Assembly: GCA_021779635.1 (NCBI GenBank)
Contig: JAJYAH010000397.1
Location: 1-6,134 of the forward strand
Origin: Pseudomonadota bacterium
Lineage (GTDB): Bacteria > Pseudomonadota > Alphaproteobacteria > Rhizobiales > Xanthobacteraceae
Direction of reading: 5' to 3'
DNA: 6,134 nt
In this document: positions 1 to 6,134 of the stretch, piece by piece
Numbering within the stretch: position 1 is the stretch's first letter
How the letters are laid out: the number at the start of each line of letters is the position of its first letter
Made by a program: the position numbers and the translations under genes
Notes under the pieces: model-generated
What the model saw: only the letters and a program-made list of their open reading frames with translations
Told to the model about the DNA's origin: nothing
Databases searched by the model: none

Positions 1-16
1 CCGATCTGCGGCCGCT

Positions 17-1381
17 TCAGTTCCTGGGGCGCTGCGGATAGTCCTTGCGCCCGGACATTTCGAACAGCGCGCCTGGATGATTGTCCTCGAAGCGCAGTTC
101 GAGATCGTGAAGATTGGCGATGGCCGCGGCAATGCTCAGCCCCAGACCACTGCCGGGCACCCGGTGGCCGCTGGCGGTTCGGTAGAACCGCTGGAAGATC
201 TTGTCGCGTTCAGCCGGCTCCACGCCGATGCCGTTGTCGCGCACCCGAATGACCGGACGGCCGTCCTCCATCGTCACCGACACGCGCACCGTGCCATGCT
301 CGGGCGTGAATTTGATCGCGTTGCCGATCAGGTTGGAAACCGCCTCCCGCATCAGGTCGCCGTCGCCGAGGATTTGCACCGGCGACTGGATCTCCAGTGC
401 CATGTTGATCGATTTCGACGTTGCCAGCGGCTCGAAGAACTCGAACAGGTCGGCACAAATCGCGGACAGGTCGATCGGCTGGAACTTGCTCGATTTCGGC
501 CCATACTCGACGTCCGCAAGACGCAGCAGCGCTGCGACCGTGAGCATCGCCTTGTCGATATGCGCCAGTGCTTGATGCGCCACGCGTCGCAGCACCTCAT
601 TGTCTGCGCTTTCCACGCCGCGTTCGAGCTGGGCATGGACGACCGCGAGCGGGCTACGCAGATCATGGGCGATGTTGTCGCTCACCCCCTTGATCTGCGC
701 CAGCAACCGATTGATCTCGTCGAGCATCAGGTTCACGTCGCGGGACAGCATGTCGATGGCGTCCCGCCGGGATCGTACCGGCAGCCGGAGCTGCATGTCG
801 CCTTTCATGATCTTGGCGATGGTCTCGTGAATGCCGGTCAGCCGCCTGGACGCGCGCCGCGCCATGAAGGCGCCGATGGCGAGCGCGAGCAATAGCATGG
901 GGGCAAGCCCCGTGGTCAACGCCGTCAGCACGATCTGGCGAAACGCGTAGGTTTCGAGCAGGCTTCGTCCCAGCACCAGAATAGTGCCGTCGGGGCGGAC
1001 GCGGGCGACGAAGATGGCGGGCTCCGTGCGATCGGTGCCCGGCGCGCGGGAGGCGGTGAAATGAGACTTGCCGTCCAGCGGGATCGCCGGCAACTCCTCG
1101 ATATTGCCGAACATCGCCTTGCGGTCGGACGCAAACAACGCGGCGAAGTCCAGCCGACGCAAATCATGGGTCAAGCGCAACTCAAAGGCGCGCCTGAGCT
1201 CCTCGACCGAGTGATCGATACTCTTGGCGGCTTCGTCCTCCAGGATCAGGCGGTTGCTCTTCTCGTCGGCCGCCCTGATCTGCAGGTAGACCAGCCCGAA
1301 GATCGCCGTGGTCGCCACGATCGTCGCGAACGCGAAGGTGAGGGCGACCCGCAGCGCCGACGATCGCAGGAGCTCAAGCAT
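17..1381 (-). CDS. Sensor histidine kinase with HAMP domain (two-component system)
   Basis: A 454-residue inner-membrane sensor kinase that should autophosphorylate on histidine and pass the phosphate to the response regulator encoded just upstream. Seen in the sequence: a first membrane segment at about residues 13-35, a periplasmic sensor stretch of roughly 110 residues, a second membrane segment at about 148-173, and a HAMP linker to about 225. The dimerisation/phosphoacceptor H-box is NIAHDLRSPL with His239. The ATPase domain follows with an N-box (Asn350 and Asn354 in SNLIGNAIKF), a G1 box (DNGIG at 382-386), an F-box (Phe396/Phe399) and a G2 box (GSGLG at 410-414). All catalytic boxes are intact and the length is normal. 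The ATG lies inside the end of the regulator gene (shared ATGCTTGA, 8 bp), with only a weak upstream GAG, so translational coupling is likely. The periplasmic part resembles no sensor fold I can name, so the signal is unknown. Pump control is inferred from position. Confidence 0.95.
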   Translation of the reverse strand: MLELLRSSALRVALTFAFATIVATTAIFGLVYLQIRAADEKSNRLILEDEAAKSIDHSVEELRRAFELRLTHDLRRLDFAALFASDRKAMFGNIEELPAIPLDGKSHFTASRAPGTDRTEPAIFVARVRPDGTILVLGRSLLETYAFRQIVLTALTTGLAPMLLLALAIGAFMARRASRRLTGIHETIAKIMKGDMQLRLPVRSRRDAIDMLSRDVNLMLDEINRLLAQIKGVSDNIAHDLRSPLAVVHAQLERGVESADNEVLRRVAHQALAHIDKAMLTVAALLRLADVEYGPKSSKFQPIDLSAICADLFEFFEPLATSKSINMALEIQSPVQILGDGDLMREAVSNLIGNAIKFTPEHGTVRVSVTMEDGRPVIRVRDNGIGVEPAERDKIFQRFYRTASGHRVPGSGLGLSIAAAIANLHDLELRFEDNHPGALFEMSGRKDYPQRPRN

Positions 1382-2072
1382 CGGCGCTCAGCATGAAGCC
1401 GGCGCCACGAATATTGACAATCAGCGAGGGCGCGCCGCGGGCGTCGATCTTTTTTCGCAGGTTGCTGATGTGAACATCGACCACATTGGTCTCCAGCGAA
1501 AAATGATATTGCCAGACTTCCCGCAGCAGCATCGCGCGCGTGATGACCTGGCCGGGGTGACGCAGGAAATATTCCAGCAGCTTGAATTCGCGCGGCAGCA
1601 GGTCGATCTTGCCGTCGCCGCGATACACGGTATGCTCGATCAGGTCCATTTCCAGATCGCCGACGCGCAGCTTCGTGGTGCGGACATCATCGAGCCGGCG
1701 CAGCAAGGCATCGACCCGCGCCGTAAGCTCGATCATCGCGAACGGCTTGGTAAGATAATCGTCTCCGCCCGCCTGCAGCCCGCGAACCCGCTCGTCGATC
1801 GACGACAGCGCCGAGATCACCAGAACCGGCACCTTGATGCCTTCCTTGCGCAGGATTTCCAGCATGTTCAGGCTGTCTTCGCCGAACACCATACGATCCA
1901 TGACCAGGATCGCCGCATCTCCGACCCGGGCCGCATCCGCCGCTTCGGCGATGGACGCCGTCTGCACGTGGTAGCCCAGCCGTTCGAGTTCGGTCTTGAT
2001 CTCGTTCGCCAGCTCCTTCTCGTCTTCGACGAGAAAGATGGTCTGGCGACGGATCGGGGGCGCCTTCGTCAA
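1374..2072 (-). CDS. OmpR/PhoB-family response regulator
   Basis: A 232-residue cytoplasmic transcription factor, presumably phosphorylated by the overlapping histidine kinase. The receiver domain covers about residues 11-125: acidic pair Glu16-Asp17, phosphoacceptor Asp59 (in VMDRM), switch residue Ser87, Tyr106 and Lys109 (YLTKPF). A winged-helix DNA-binding domain covers about 135-230, with the typical LLPREFKLLEYF start, the VVDVHISNLRKKID recognition region and the IRGAGF wing. The reading frame stays open to 2219, but that extension lies within the end of the outer-membrane channel gene and is low-complexity. The TTG at 2070-2072 has AAGGA 8 nt upstream, starts right before the receiver domain and gives the family's usual length, so I chose it. 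The start is 17 bp after the channel's stop, which points to one transcript. Targets are not visible; regulation of its own operon is inferred. Confidence 0.94.
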   Translation of the reverse strand: MTKAPPIRRQTIFLVEDEKELANEIKTELERLGYHVQTASIAEAADAARVGDAAILVMDRMVFGEDSLNMLEILRKEGIKVPVLVISALSSIDERVRGLQAGGDDYLTKPFAMIELTARVDALLRRLDDVRTTKLRVGDLEMDLIEHTVYRGDGKIDLLPREFKLLEYFLRHPGQVITRAMLLREVWQYHFSLETNVVDVHISNLRKKIDARGAPSLIVNIRGAGFMLSADA

Positions 2073-2086
2073 TACTTGCTTCCTTC
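2073..2086 (-). promoter_or_regulatory. Ribosome binding site that decides a TTG start (response regulator)
   Basis: Read on the minus strand, this 14-nt stretch is GAAGGAAGCAAGTA followed by TTG. The AAGGA core sits at 2081-2085 with an 8-nt spacer. It lies in the short space between the channel stop (TGA at 2090-2092) and the regulator, and supports TTG over the longer open frame reaching 2219. Confidence 0.7.
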
Positions 2087-2089
2087 GCG

Positions 2090-3649
2090 TCAGGGGGTCA
2101 GCCCGGGCGGTGGCGGAGGGGGCAGCGGATGCGGCGGATCCTGAATCAGCCGTTTGACGGCGGCAATCGCCGCGGGGTCCGGATGCCTGATCGGCGGAAT
2201 GATTTCGTCCGGCGGCCAACCGCCGCCGAGCGCCTTGTAGAGGGTCACGAAGCTGTCGCCGGCAAGCCGGATGACCTCGGCACGCTGCTGCTCCAGAGCG
2301 AATTGCTGCCGCTCGGCGTCGAGAACGTAGAGGAAATCGGTCAGGCCCCGGTCGTAGCGTTCGGTCGCCAACTTCGTCGCCTGGCGCGCGGCATCGATGG
2401 CGGTATCCAGGCTTCGCAGGCTTTGCCGAAAGCCGCGATAGGTGACGTTGGCTTCGTCGACCTGCTGCACTGCCACAAGAATGGTCTGCTTGTAATTCGT
2501 GGCAAGCTCGTGCGCCCTGTAATCGGCCATTTCGACCAGAGCGTCGAGAGCGCCGAAGTCAAGGATCGGCGCATCGATCGACGGGCCCACGGATCCGATC
2601 CAGGTGATCGGAATGGCGGAGCCCGATCGTGGACCACCCTGCGCACCCCCGCCGGCGGTGAGCACCAGACTCGGAAACAAGTCCGCGGTCTTGGCTCCGA
2701 CAGTGGCGACCGCAGCGGCCAGAAATCGCTCGGCTTCGCGGATATCGGGGCGCCGGCGCAGGAGATCGACCGGAAGCCCGACCGGCGCGCGGGCCGGAAG
2801 CCGTGGGACCGCAGCGGTCCGCTGCAGCTCCTGCGCCAGCGTCTCCGGGTACTCACCCACCAGCACGGCGATGGCGTAGCCGCTGGACGCGATCAGTGCC
2901 TTGAGGGGCTCGACATCGGCCTCCAGCGTCGCGACCTGACGCTTTGCGAGCGTGACGTCCAGTTCGTTGGTCAGCCCGCGATCGAGGCGGGTCTGGGCCA
3001 GATCGAGAACCTTGCGTGCGGCGTCGATATCGCGATAAAGAATCTGAAGGCGATCCTGCCGGGCCCGCAGATCAAAGTACAAACGGGAGACGTCGGCGGC
3101 GATCACGACGTAGACCCAGTCGCGCGCCTCCTTGAGTGCTTCCGCGGTATAGGCCTGCGCCTCGACGCGCCGCGCGATCTTGCCGAACACGTCGATCTCC
3201 CATTCGGCGTCGAGACCGCCGATCTGGGTGATGCTCCTGAGACCTGCGCTGTTATCCCCAGCCCTCAACGGCTCCGACGCCCGGTCCTTGGTTTCGTCCA
3301 CTCCCGTGCCGACGCCACCTCCGGCGGAACCATTCAGTTCCGGCAGCGCCTGACTGCCGATGACGACCAGCTGCAATCTCGCCTGCTGCAAACGGTCCAA
3401 TGCGATCTTGAGATCCAGGTTGTTTTGCAGCGCGCGCTCGATGAGGCGGTTCAGTTCCGGATCGCGCAACGTCCGCCACCATTGCCACAGATCAGGGCTG
3501 GCGCCCCCGGTCGCCGGTTCCTTGATCGCCGGCTGTGTCAGAAAAGCAACGGGAATCGCGGCATCCGGCGTCTGATAGTCCGGACCGACGGCACATCCCG
3601 CCAACACGCCGGCAAGTACAACCGCACACCCAGGATTTCGTACTCTCAT
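2090..3649 (-). CDS. Outer-membrane efflux lipoprotein, NodT/OprM family (TolC superfamily)
   Basis: A 519-residue outer-membrane channel, the exit duct of a tripartite RND pump. The start is the ATG at 3647-3649: it gives a short lipoprotein signal peptide with lipobox LAGC (Cys19 acylated) followed by AVGPDY, a common start for this family. The frame is open 32 codons further upstream, but that would bury the signal. Two OEP repeats are visible, as expected for the TolC fold: ARKVLDL...DRGLTNELDV at 211-232 and ARQATKL...DRGLTDFLYV at 421-442. Other family marks are WEIDVFGKIARRVEA (150-164), PVDLLRRRPDIREAE (293-307) and GGGWP near 475. The family usually ends near that motif; here about 40 more residues follow, ending in a proline-rich tail. 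A weak GGA stands 8 nt before the ATG. A 788-bp gap separates it from the adaptor gene, while the regulator follows at 17 bp. Confidence 0.95.
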   Translation of the reverse strand: MRVRNPGCAVVLAGVLAGCAVGPDYQTPDAAIPVAFLTQPAIKEPATGGASPDLWQWWRTLRDPELNRLIERALQNNLDLKIALDRLQQARLQLVVIGSQALPELNGSAGGGVGTGVDETKDRASEPLRAGDNSAGLRSITQIGGLDAEWEIDVFGKIARRVEAQAYTAEALKEARDWVYVVIAADVSRLYFDLRARQDRLQILYRDIDAARKVLDLAQTRLDRGLTNELDVTLAKRQVATLEADVEPLKALIASSGYAIAVLVGEYPETLAQELQRTAAVPRLPARAPVGLPVDLLRRRPDIREAERFLAAAVATVGAKTADLFPSLVLTAGGGAQGGPRSGSAIPITWIGSVGPSIDAPILDFGALDALVEMADYRAHELATNYKQTILVAVQQVDEANVTYRGFRQSLRSLDTAIDAARQATKLATERYDRGLTDFLYVLDAERQQFALEQQRAEVIRLAGDSFVTLYKALGGGWPPDEIIPPIRHPDPAAIAAVKRLIQDPPHPLPPPPPPGLTP

Positions 3650-3844
3650 ACACTTATTCCAGAGATCCAGAGTCAAGACGGAGAAGGGCTTCGACCGGGG
3701 CGGCAAGTTCGTATTCGAAGATTTGGCACACAACGACGCGGCCACAGGAGCCCAGGCCGGTGGCCGAGGATCATGGATGCATCCGGCTCGTGTCCTGTTG
3801 CTGAACTCACGACATATCCATTTCTAACGCTGAGGTTGTCATTC

Positions 3845-3871
3845 GCCGGATCGACGGCACACCGATCCGGC
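3845..3871. repeat. Perfect 9-bp inverted repeat (hairpin or operator)
   Basis: GCCGGATCG (3845-3853) and CGATCCGGC (3863-3871) are exact reverse complements separated by 9 nt. No T-run follows on either strand, so it is not a classical intrinsic terminator. It lies about 195 bp before the channel start. An RNA hairpin that affects processing or decay, or a binding site for a dimeric regulator, are both possible. Confidence 0.6.
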
Positions 3872-4176
3872 AAGCGCCCAAGCACTAGCAGATTTCGTTG
3901 TTGGTGGAGAGTGATTTTCGCCTGCGATGCAACGGTTTCCCCACTGCGCAGGCCGGCGAGCGTGGTCGCCCTGGACGCAGGGAAAAACAATGCGCCGCCG
4001 CTGGATTTTGTCAGGCATCGACTATCGGCGAGAGGCAGGGTCACGACGCGACCCTTCGATAGAGGGGGGCGCCGTTCGCCTGCAGCGCCGGTAGCAAGAC
4101 GCCAGATATGTTCATGTCCGAAGATGTCTCTTGATGGTTTCCGGTGGTCCGGCGCGCGCATTCGCGCAGCGAACAA

Positions 4177-4242
4177 TCATGGAAAGCACCTTTCCGCGAT
4201 CCGCACCGACGGGGGGGGCAGGCCATTCTGGTGTGGGACCAT
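4177..4242 (-). CDS. Possible 21-residue small ORF behind a perfect Shine-Dalgarno
   Basis: An ATG at 4240-4242 follows GGAGGT (4249-4254) with a 6-nt spacer, the best ribosome site in the window. The frame runs 21 codons to a TGA at 4177-4179 and encodes a peptide starting MVPHQNGLPPP, which I do not recognise. It has no membrane segment or signal. The proline codons lie in a run of eight C. One base more or less there would shift translation into frames ending at 4112 or 4041, giving roughly 44 or 65 residues. It could be a real small protein, a leader peptide, the start of a frameshifted gene, or chance. An AT-rich patch (4267-4282) lies just upstream but shows no clear -35 box. Confidence 0.25.
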   Translation of the reverse strand: MVPHQNGLPPPSVRIAERCFP

Positions 4243-4248
4243 GGTGAT

Positions 4249-4254
4249 ACCTCC
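4249..4254 (-). promoter_or_regulatory. Consensus Shine-Dalgarno GGAGGT
   Basis: GGAGGT lies 6 nt before the ATG of the 21-codon ORF. It is stronger than the ribosome sites of the real pump and regulator genes here, which is why the small ORF is listed at all. Confidence 0.4.
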
Positions 4255-4394
4255 AAGGGGCGGCAACTAATAAAAATTTTAGCGGCCGATCAGCGAGCTC
4301 CGGGAGATTTGCTGCGCCGCGGACGACAAGAATGGTCGCCGCCAATAGCGCCGACGCGCCGGAACCAGCGTGCGTAGGTCCAGGGGATGAGCAA

Positions 4395-4438
4395 GCACCG
4401 GACATGTTACGATGATTTTCCGAAACCAAAATCGGTGC
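4395..4438. repeat. Nested inverted repeats at the adaptor stop codon
   Basis: An inner perfect stem, GATTTT (4414-4419) with AAAATC (4428-4433) and an 8-nt loop, lies next to an outer pair, GCACCG (4395-4400) with CGGTGC (4433-4438). The outer arm touches the adaptor's TAG (4438-4440). The two stems compete for one base. The inner stem is AT-rich and no T-tract follows, so this is at best a weak terminator or a 3'-end stabilising structure. Confidence 0.3.
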
Positions 4439-5715
4439 TATTTCGCTGGCTCCTGATCCTGGGAAGGTTGCGCATCCTTCGCCACTTTGACGACTTCGTC
4501 TGACGATAATGAATCCGGCGGGCTATTGATGACGGTGTCAGACATCGTCAATCCTTTCAAAACTTCGAACTCGGTCCCAAGATTTCGGCCGAGCTTCACC
4601 GATCTCATCTCGACTTTGTTACCGGGGCCAAGAATTGCGAGCTCTGCACCATCTTCGCGAAAGATCAGTGCACTCGTTGGAATGCGCACCGTGTTGGGGT
4701 TGTCTGGCAGGCTGAAACTCACCTGGGCAAACGTGCCGGGCTGCAACAGGTTATCGGTATTGTCGGCGTGAAGCTCGACCAGCAGCGTTCTTGAGGTCTT
4801 GCTAATGGCTTCGGCCGTGGTGGCTACGAGCGCCTTGAACGTCTTGTCCGGATATTGCGGCAGCACAAGATCGGCCGTCAGTCCGGCGCGCATCCCGGCC
4901 GACAGTTCCTGCGGCACCTGAACGAACACCCGCATCTCGTGCACGTCGGCAACACGGAATAGCTGGGGCCCGGTCCCGCCGCCCACACCGCTGCCGGCGT
5001 TGATCAGCGCCCCGATGTCGGTGTTGCGCGCGGTCACGATGCCGTCGAACGGCGCAACGATGCGTTTGAACTCCTCCAGAGCGGCGAGCCGATCGACCTG
5101 GCTCTGGTTGACATTGGCATCCGCCAGGGCGGCGTTGTAGCGCGCGTTGGCGCTGCCGGCTTCCGCCTTCTTGGACTCTGTCTCTTGCTCGGAAACGACG
5201 CCCTTCGGCGAATCGCGCCAGCGAGTATAGGTCGTCTCGGCAAAATTGAGTTCCGCTTGCCTGACTTTGACCTGCGCCTGCGCGGACACCAACTGCGCTT
5301 TGGCGGCGGCAAGCTGGGCATCGAGATCGGGCGCGTCGATTTCAGCGAGCAGGTCCCCTTTCTTGACATGTGCTCCGAAATCGAAATACCAGGCCTTGAG
5401 ATAGCCGCTGACACGCGCGTAGATCGGTGCCTCGTACCAGGCCTCGATGTCACCAGGCAGGGTAACCTTCTGTCCGGAAACGCCCAGCTTTGGCTTGATC
5501 GTGGCGACGGTCGGTACTGCCTGCTCCACCGTCCATTTGGTCACCTCGCTTTCCTGGTGCCGGCGCGCCATGATCCCCGCAACGGCAATGCCGATCGCGA
5601 CGAGCAGGGCTATGACCGCTACCCAAGGGGTCTTGCCGGCCGGCGGCCGCGGTTCGGGCTGCTTCCCGAGCGCTTCCATTTCGTGCTGGGCGTCGTGCGG
5701 ATGGGTGTCAAGCAA
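4438..5715 (-). CDS. RND efflux periplasmic adaptor (HlyD/AcrA-type membrane fusion protein)
   Basis: A 425-residue adaptor joining the RND permease to the outer-membrane channel. Seen: a cytoplasmic N-terminus of about 29 residues, one membrane anchor at about 30-50 (no lipobox, so anchored by a helix rather than a lipid), and the first lipoyl half (APIYARVSGYLK to KKGDLLAEIDAPDL, about 96-131). An alpha-helical hairpin rich in Ala, Gln and Glu follows (about 132-215), then the second lipoyl half (IVAPFDGIVTARNTDIGALI, about 219-238), the beta-barrel domain (LFRVADVHEMRVFVQVP to about 335) and a membrane-proximal domain (to about 410). Length and domain order are typical. The start is TTG at 5713-5715, 15 bp after the permease stop and 7 nt after GGGAG. 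The alternative ATG at codon 13 has no ribosome site. GC drops to about 51 percent over the last 180 bases (4441-4620), against 68 percent in the hairpin region. Confidence 0.95.
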   Translation of the reverse strand: MLDTHPHDAQHEMEALGKQPEPRPPAGKTPWVAVIALLVAIGIAVAGIMARRHQESEVTKWTVEQAVPTVATIKPKLGVSGQKVTLPGDIEAWYEAPIYARVSGYLKAWYFDFGAHVKKGDLLAEIDAPDLDAQLAAAKAQLVSAQAQVKVRQAELNFAETTYTRWRDSPKGVVSEQETESKKAEAGSANARYNAALADANVNQSQVDRLAALEEFKRIVAPFDGIVTARNTDIGALINAGSGVGGGTGPQLFRVADVHEMRVFVQVPQELSAGMRAGLTADLVLPQYPDKTFKALVATTAEAISKTSRTLLVELHADNTDNLLQPGTFAQVSFSLPDNPNTVRIPTSALIFREDGAELAILGPGNKVEMRSVKLGRNLGTEFEVLKGLTMSDTVINSPPDSLSSDEVVKVAKDAQPSQDQEPAK

Positions 5716-5727
5716 GGTGTTTCTCCC
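5716..5727 (-). promoter_or_regulatory. Ribosome binding site that decides a TTG start (adaptor)
   Basis: On the minus strand GGGAG (5723-5727) lies 7 nt before TTG, inside the 15-bp space after the permease stop. It supports TTG over the in-frame ATG 12 codons downstream, whose upstream bases contain no Shine-Dalgarno. Confidence 0.7.
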
Positions 5728-5730
5728 GGA

Positions 5731-6134
5731 TCACAGGCTCGGTCTGGCCAACGGTGCGCCAGAAGTCTCTGGGGCATGGCTGTGACGGTTACGGTGAAGG
5801 ACGCTGAACACGGTTGGAACGAAGAAGAGCGTGGCGACGGTGGCGACGGCGAGACCGCCGATCACGGCGCGGCCGAGCGGAGCATTCTGCTCGCCGCCTT
5901 CGCCCAGCGCCAGCGCCATCGGGACCATGCCGATGATCATGGCGAGTGCCGTCATCAGCACGGGACGGAAGCGGGTGAAGCCGGCCTCCAAGGCCGCGGC
6001 GGTGGCGTCTAGGCCATTCTCCAGGCCCTCGCGGGCGAAGCTGACGAGCAGGATGCTGTTGGCCGTGGCGATGCCCATGCACATGATGGCGCCGGTAAGG
6101 GCCGGCACCGACAGGGTGGTACCGGTCGCGAACA
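5731..6134 (-). CDS. RND efflux permease, C-terminal end (partial, HAE1-like)
   Basis: The last 133 residues of an RND-family proton-driven exporter; the rest, likely about 900 residues, lies beyond position 6134. In AcrB-like permeases this part carries the last transmembrane helices. Visible here are three hydrophobic segments: PALTGAIMCMGIATANSILL, FRPVLMTALAMIIGMVPMAL and AVIGGLAVATVATLFFVP. Between the second and third is the GEGGEQNAPLGRA loop, which matches AcrB's GAQNAVGTG region. The frame is open to the window edge with residues FATGTTLSV before the first internal start-like GTG, so that GTG is not a real start. Where AcrB has Lys940 (SAKNAILIVEFA) this protein reads ATANSILLVSFA, with Ala in place of Lys. 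The stop is 15 bp before the adaptor start, so the two genes are surely co-transcribed. The substrate (drugs, solvents, plant compounds, metals) cannot be told from this piece. Confidence 0.93.
   Translation of the reverse strand, partial: FATGTTLSVPALTGAIMCMGIATANSILLVSFAREGLENGLDATAAALEAGFTRFRPVLMTALAMIIGMVPMALALGEGGEQNAPLGRAVIGGLAVATVATLFFVPTVFSVLHRNRHSHAPETSGAPLARPSL

Larger units (their letters stand above)
3650..4437 (-). other. 788-bp gap between adaptor and outer-membrane channel genes
   Basis: No convincing gene fills this stretch. The longest minus-strand frame (3673-4176, 167 codons, TTG start without a Shine-Dalgarno) has G or C at the third position in 60 of its first 100 codons. 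The response regulator has 43 of 50, so this frame looks non-coding or decayed. GC falls to 30 of 60 bases at 3781-3840. The gap holds a perfect 9-bp inverted repeat (3845-3871), a 10-bp palindrome GGATGCATCC (3775-3784), an AT-rich 16-mer (4267-4282), a hairpin-capable segment next to the adaptor stop (4395-4438) and a 21-codon ORF with a very good ribosome site (4177-4242). I see no clear sigma-70 promoter for the channel gene and no classical terminator with a T-tract. It could be a remnant of a lost gene, a processing region, or an untranslated leader for the channel gene. Confidence 0.6.

Noticed and set aside
77..895. Plus-strand open frame of 272 codons opposite the histidine kinase
   Set aside because: The opposite strand encodes an intact kinase with every catalytic box. 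The plus-strand product is rich in Arg, His and Asp with no fold or ribosome site.
1308..2144. Plus-strand open frame of 278 codons opposite the response regulator
   Set aside because: It is antisense to a complete OmpR-family regulator; no domain is visible.
2073..2219. Longer start for the response regulator
   Set aside because: It would add 49 low-complexity residues overlapping the channel gene. The receiver domain begins just after the TTG at 2072, which has its own Shine-Dalgarno.
3671..3676. TTGACT as a -35 box for the outer-membrane channel gene
   Set aside because: It is only 22-27 bases before the ATG, so transcription would begin inside the coding region, and there is no good -10 hexamer at 16-18 bp.
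3775..3784. 10-bp palindrome GGATGCATCC as an operator
   Set aside because: A single short palindrome is expected by chance in this length of DNA, and no second copy was seen nearby.
3673..4176. Minus-strand open frame of 167 codons in the gap
   Set aside because: It has a TTG start without a Shine-Dalgarno, third-position GC of about 60 percent over the first 100 codons, no recognisable domain, and a GC-rich basic tail. It may be a remnant but is not supported as a gene.
2129..4270. Plus-strand open frame of 713 codons
   Set aside because: It lies mostly antisense to the outer-membrane channel gene, which has clear family motifs. The translation is Arg/Gly/Asp-rich with no recognisable domain, as expected for an antisense shadow in GC-rich DNA.
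4112..4429. Minus-strand open frame of 105 codons just after the adaptor
   Set aside because: It has no ribosome site at its start and low-complexity Ala/Pro content; it is only of interest as the frame reached by a one-base shift from the 21-codon ORF.
5185..6012. Plus-strand open frame of 275 codons opposite adaptor and permease
   Set aside because: It runs antisense across two well-supported genes and their junction; composition is shadow-like.

Overview
The window is high-GC DNA with an efflux pump and its two-component regulator, all on the minus strand. GC content, GC-rich third codon positions (43 of the first 50 codons of the response regulator), TTG starts and the style of the proteins suggest an alphaproteobacterium, most like the Bradyrhizobium/Rhodopseudomonas group. 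That placement is from memory of protein style and was not tested.

In transcription order (right to left) the layout is: the C-terminal end of an RND inner-membrane permease (5731-6134, cut by the window edge); a membrane-fusion/periplasmic adaptor protein starting 15 bp later (4438-5715); a 788-bp gap (3650-4437) with no convincing large gene; a NodT/OprM-type outer-membrane lipoprotein channel (2090-3649); an OmpR-family response regulator starting 17 bp later (1374-2072); and a HAMP-containing sensor histidine kinase overlapping the regulator by 8 bp (17-1381). Only 16 bases lie beyond the kinase stop.

Permease, adaptor and channel would form a complete tripartite pump from inner membrane to outside. 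The kinase and regulator are packed tightly behind the channel and probably control the pump, and themselves if the transcript reads through. The pump substrate cannot be told from sequence. The parts are familiar. The less ordinary points are the permease-adaptor-channel-regulator-kinase order, the gap between adaptor and channel (two hairpin-capable repeats and a 21-codon ORF behind a perfect Shine-Dalgarno), an alanine where AcrB has its proton-relay lysine, and a proline-rich tail on the channel. I see no mobile element, CRISPR array, tRNA or rRNA, and no clearly undescribed system.
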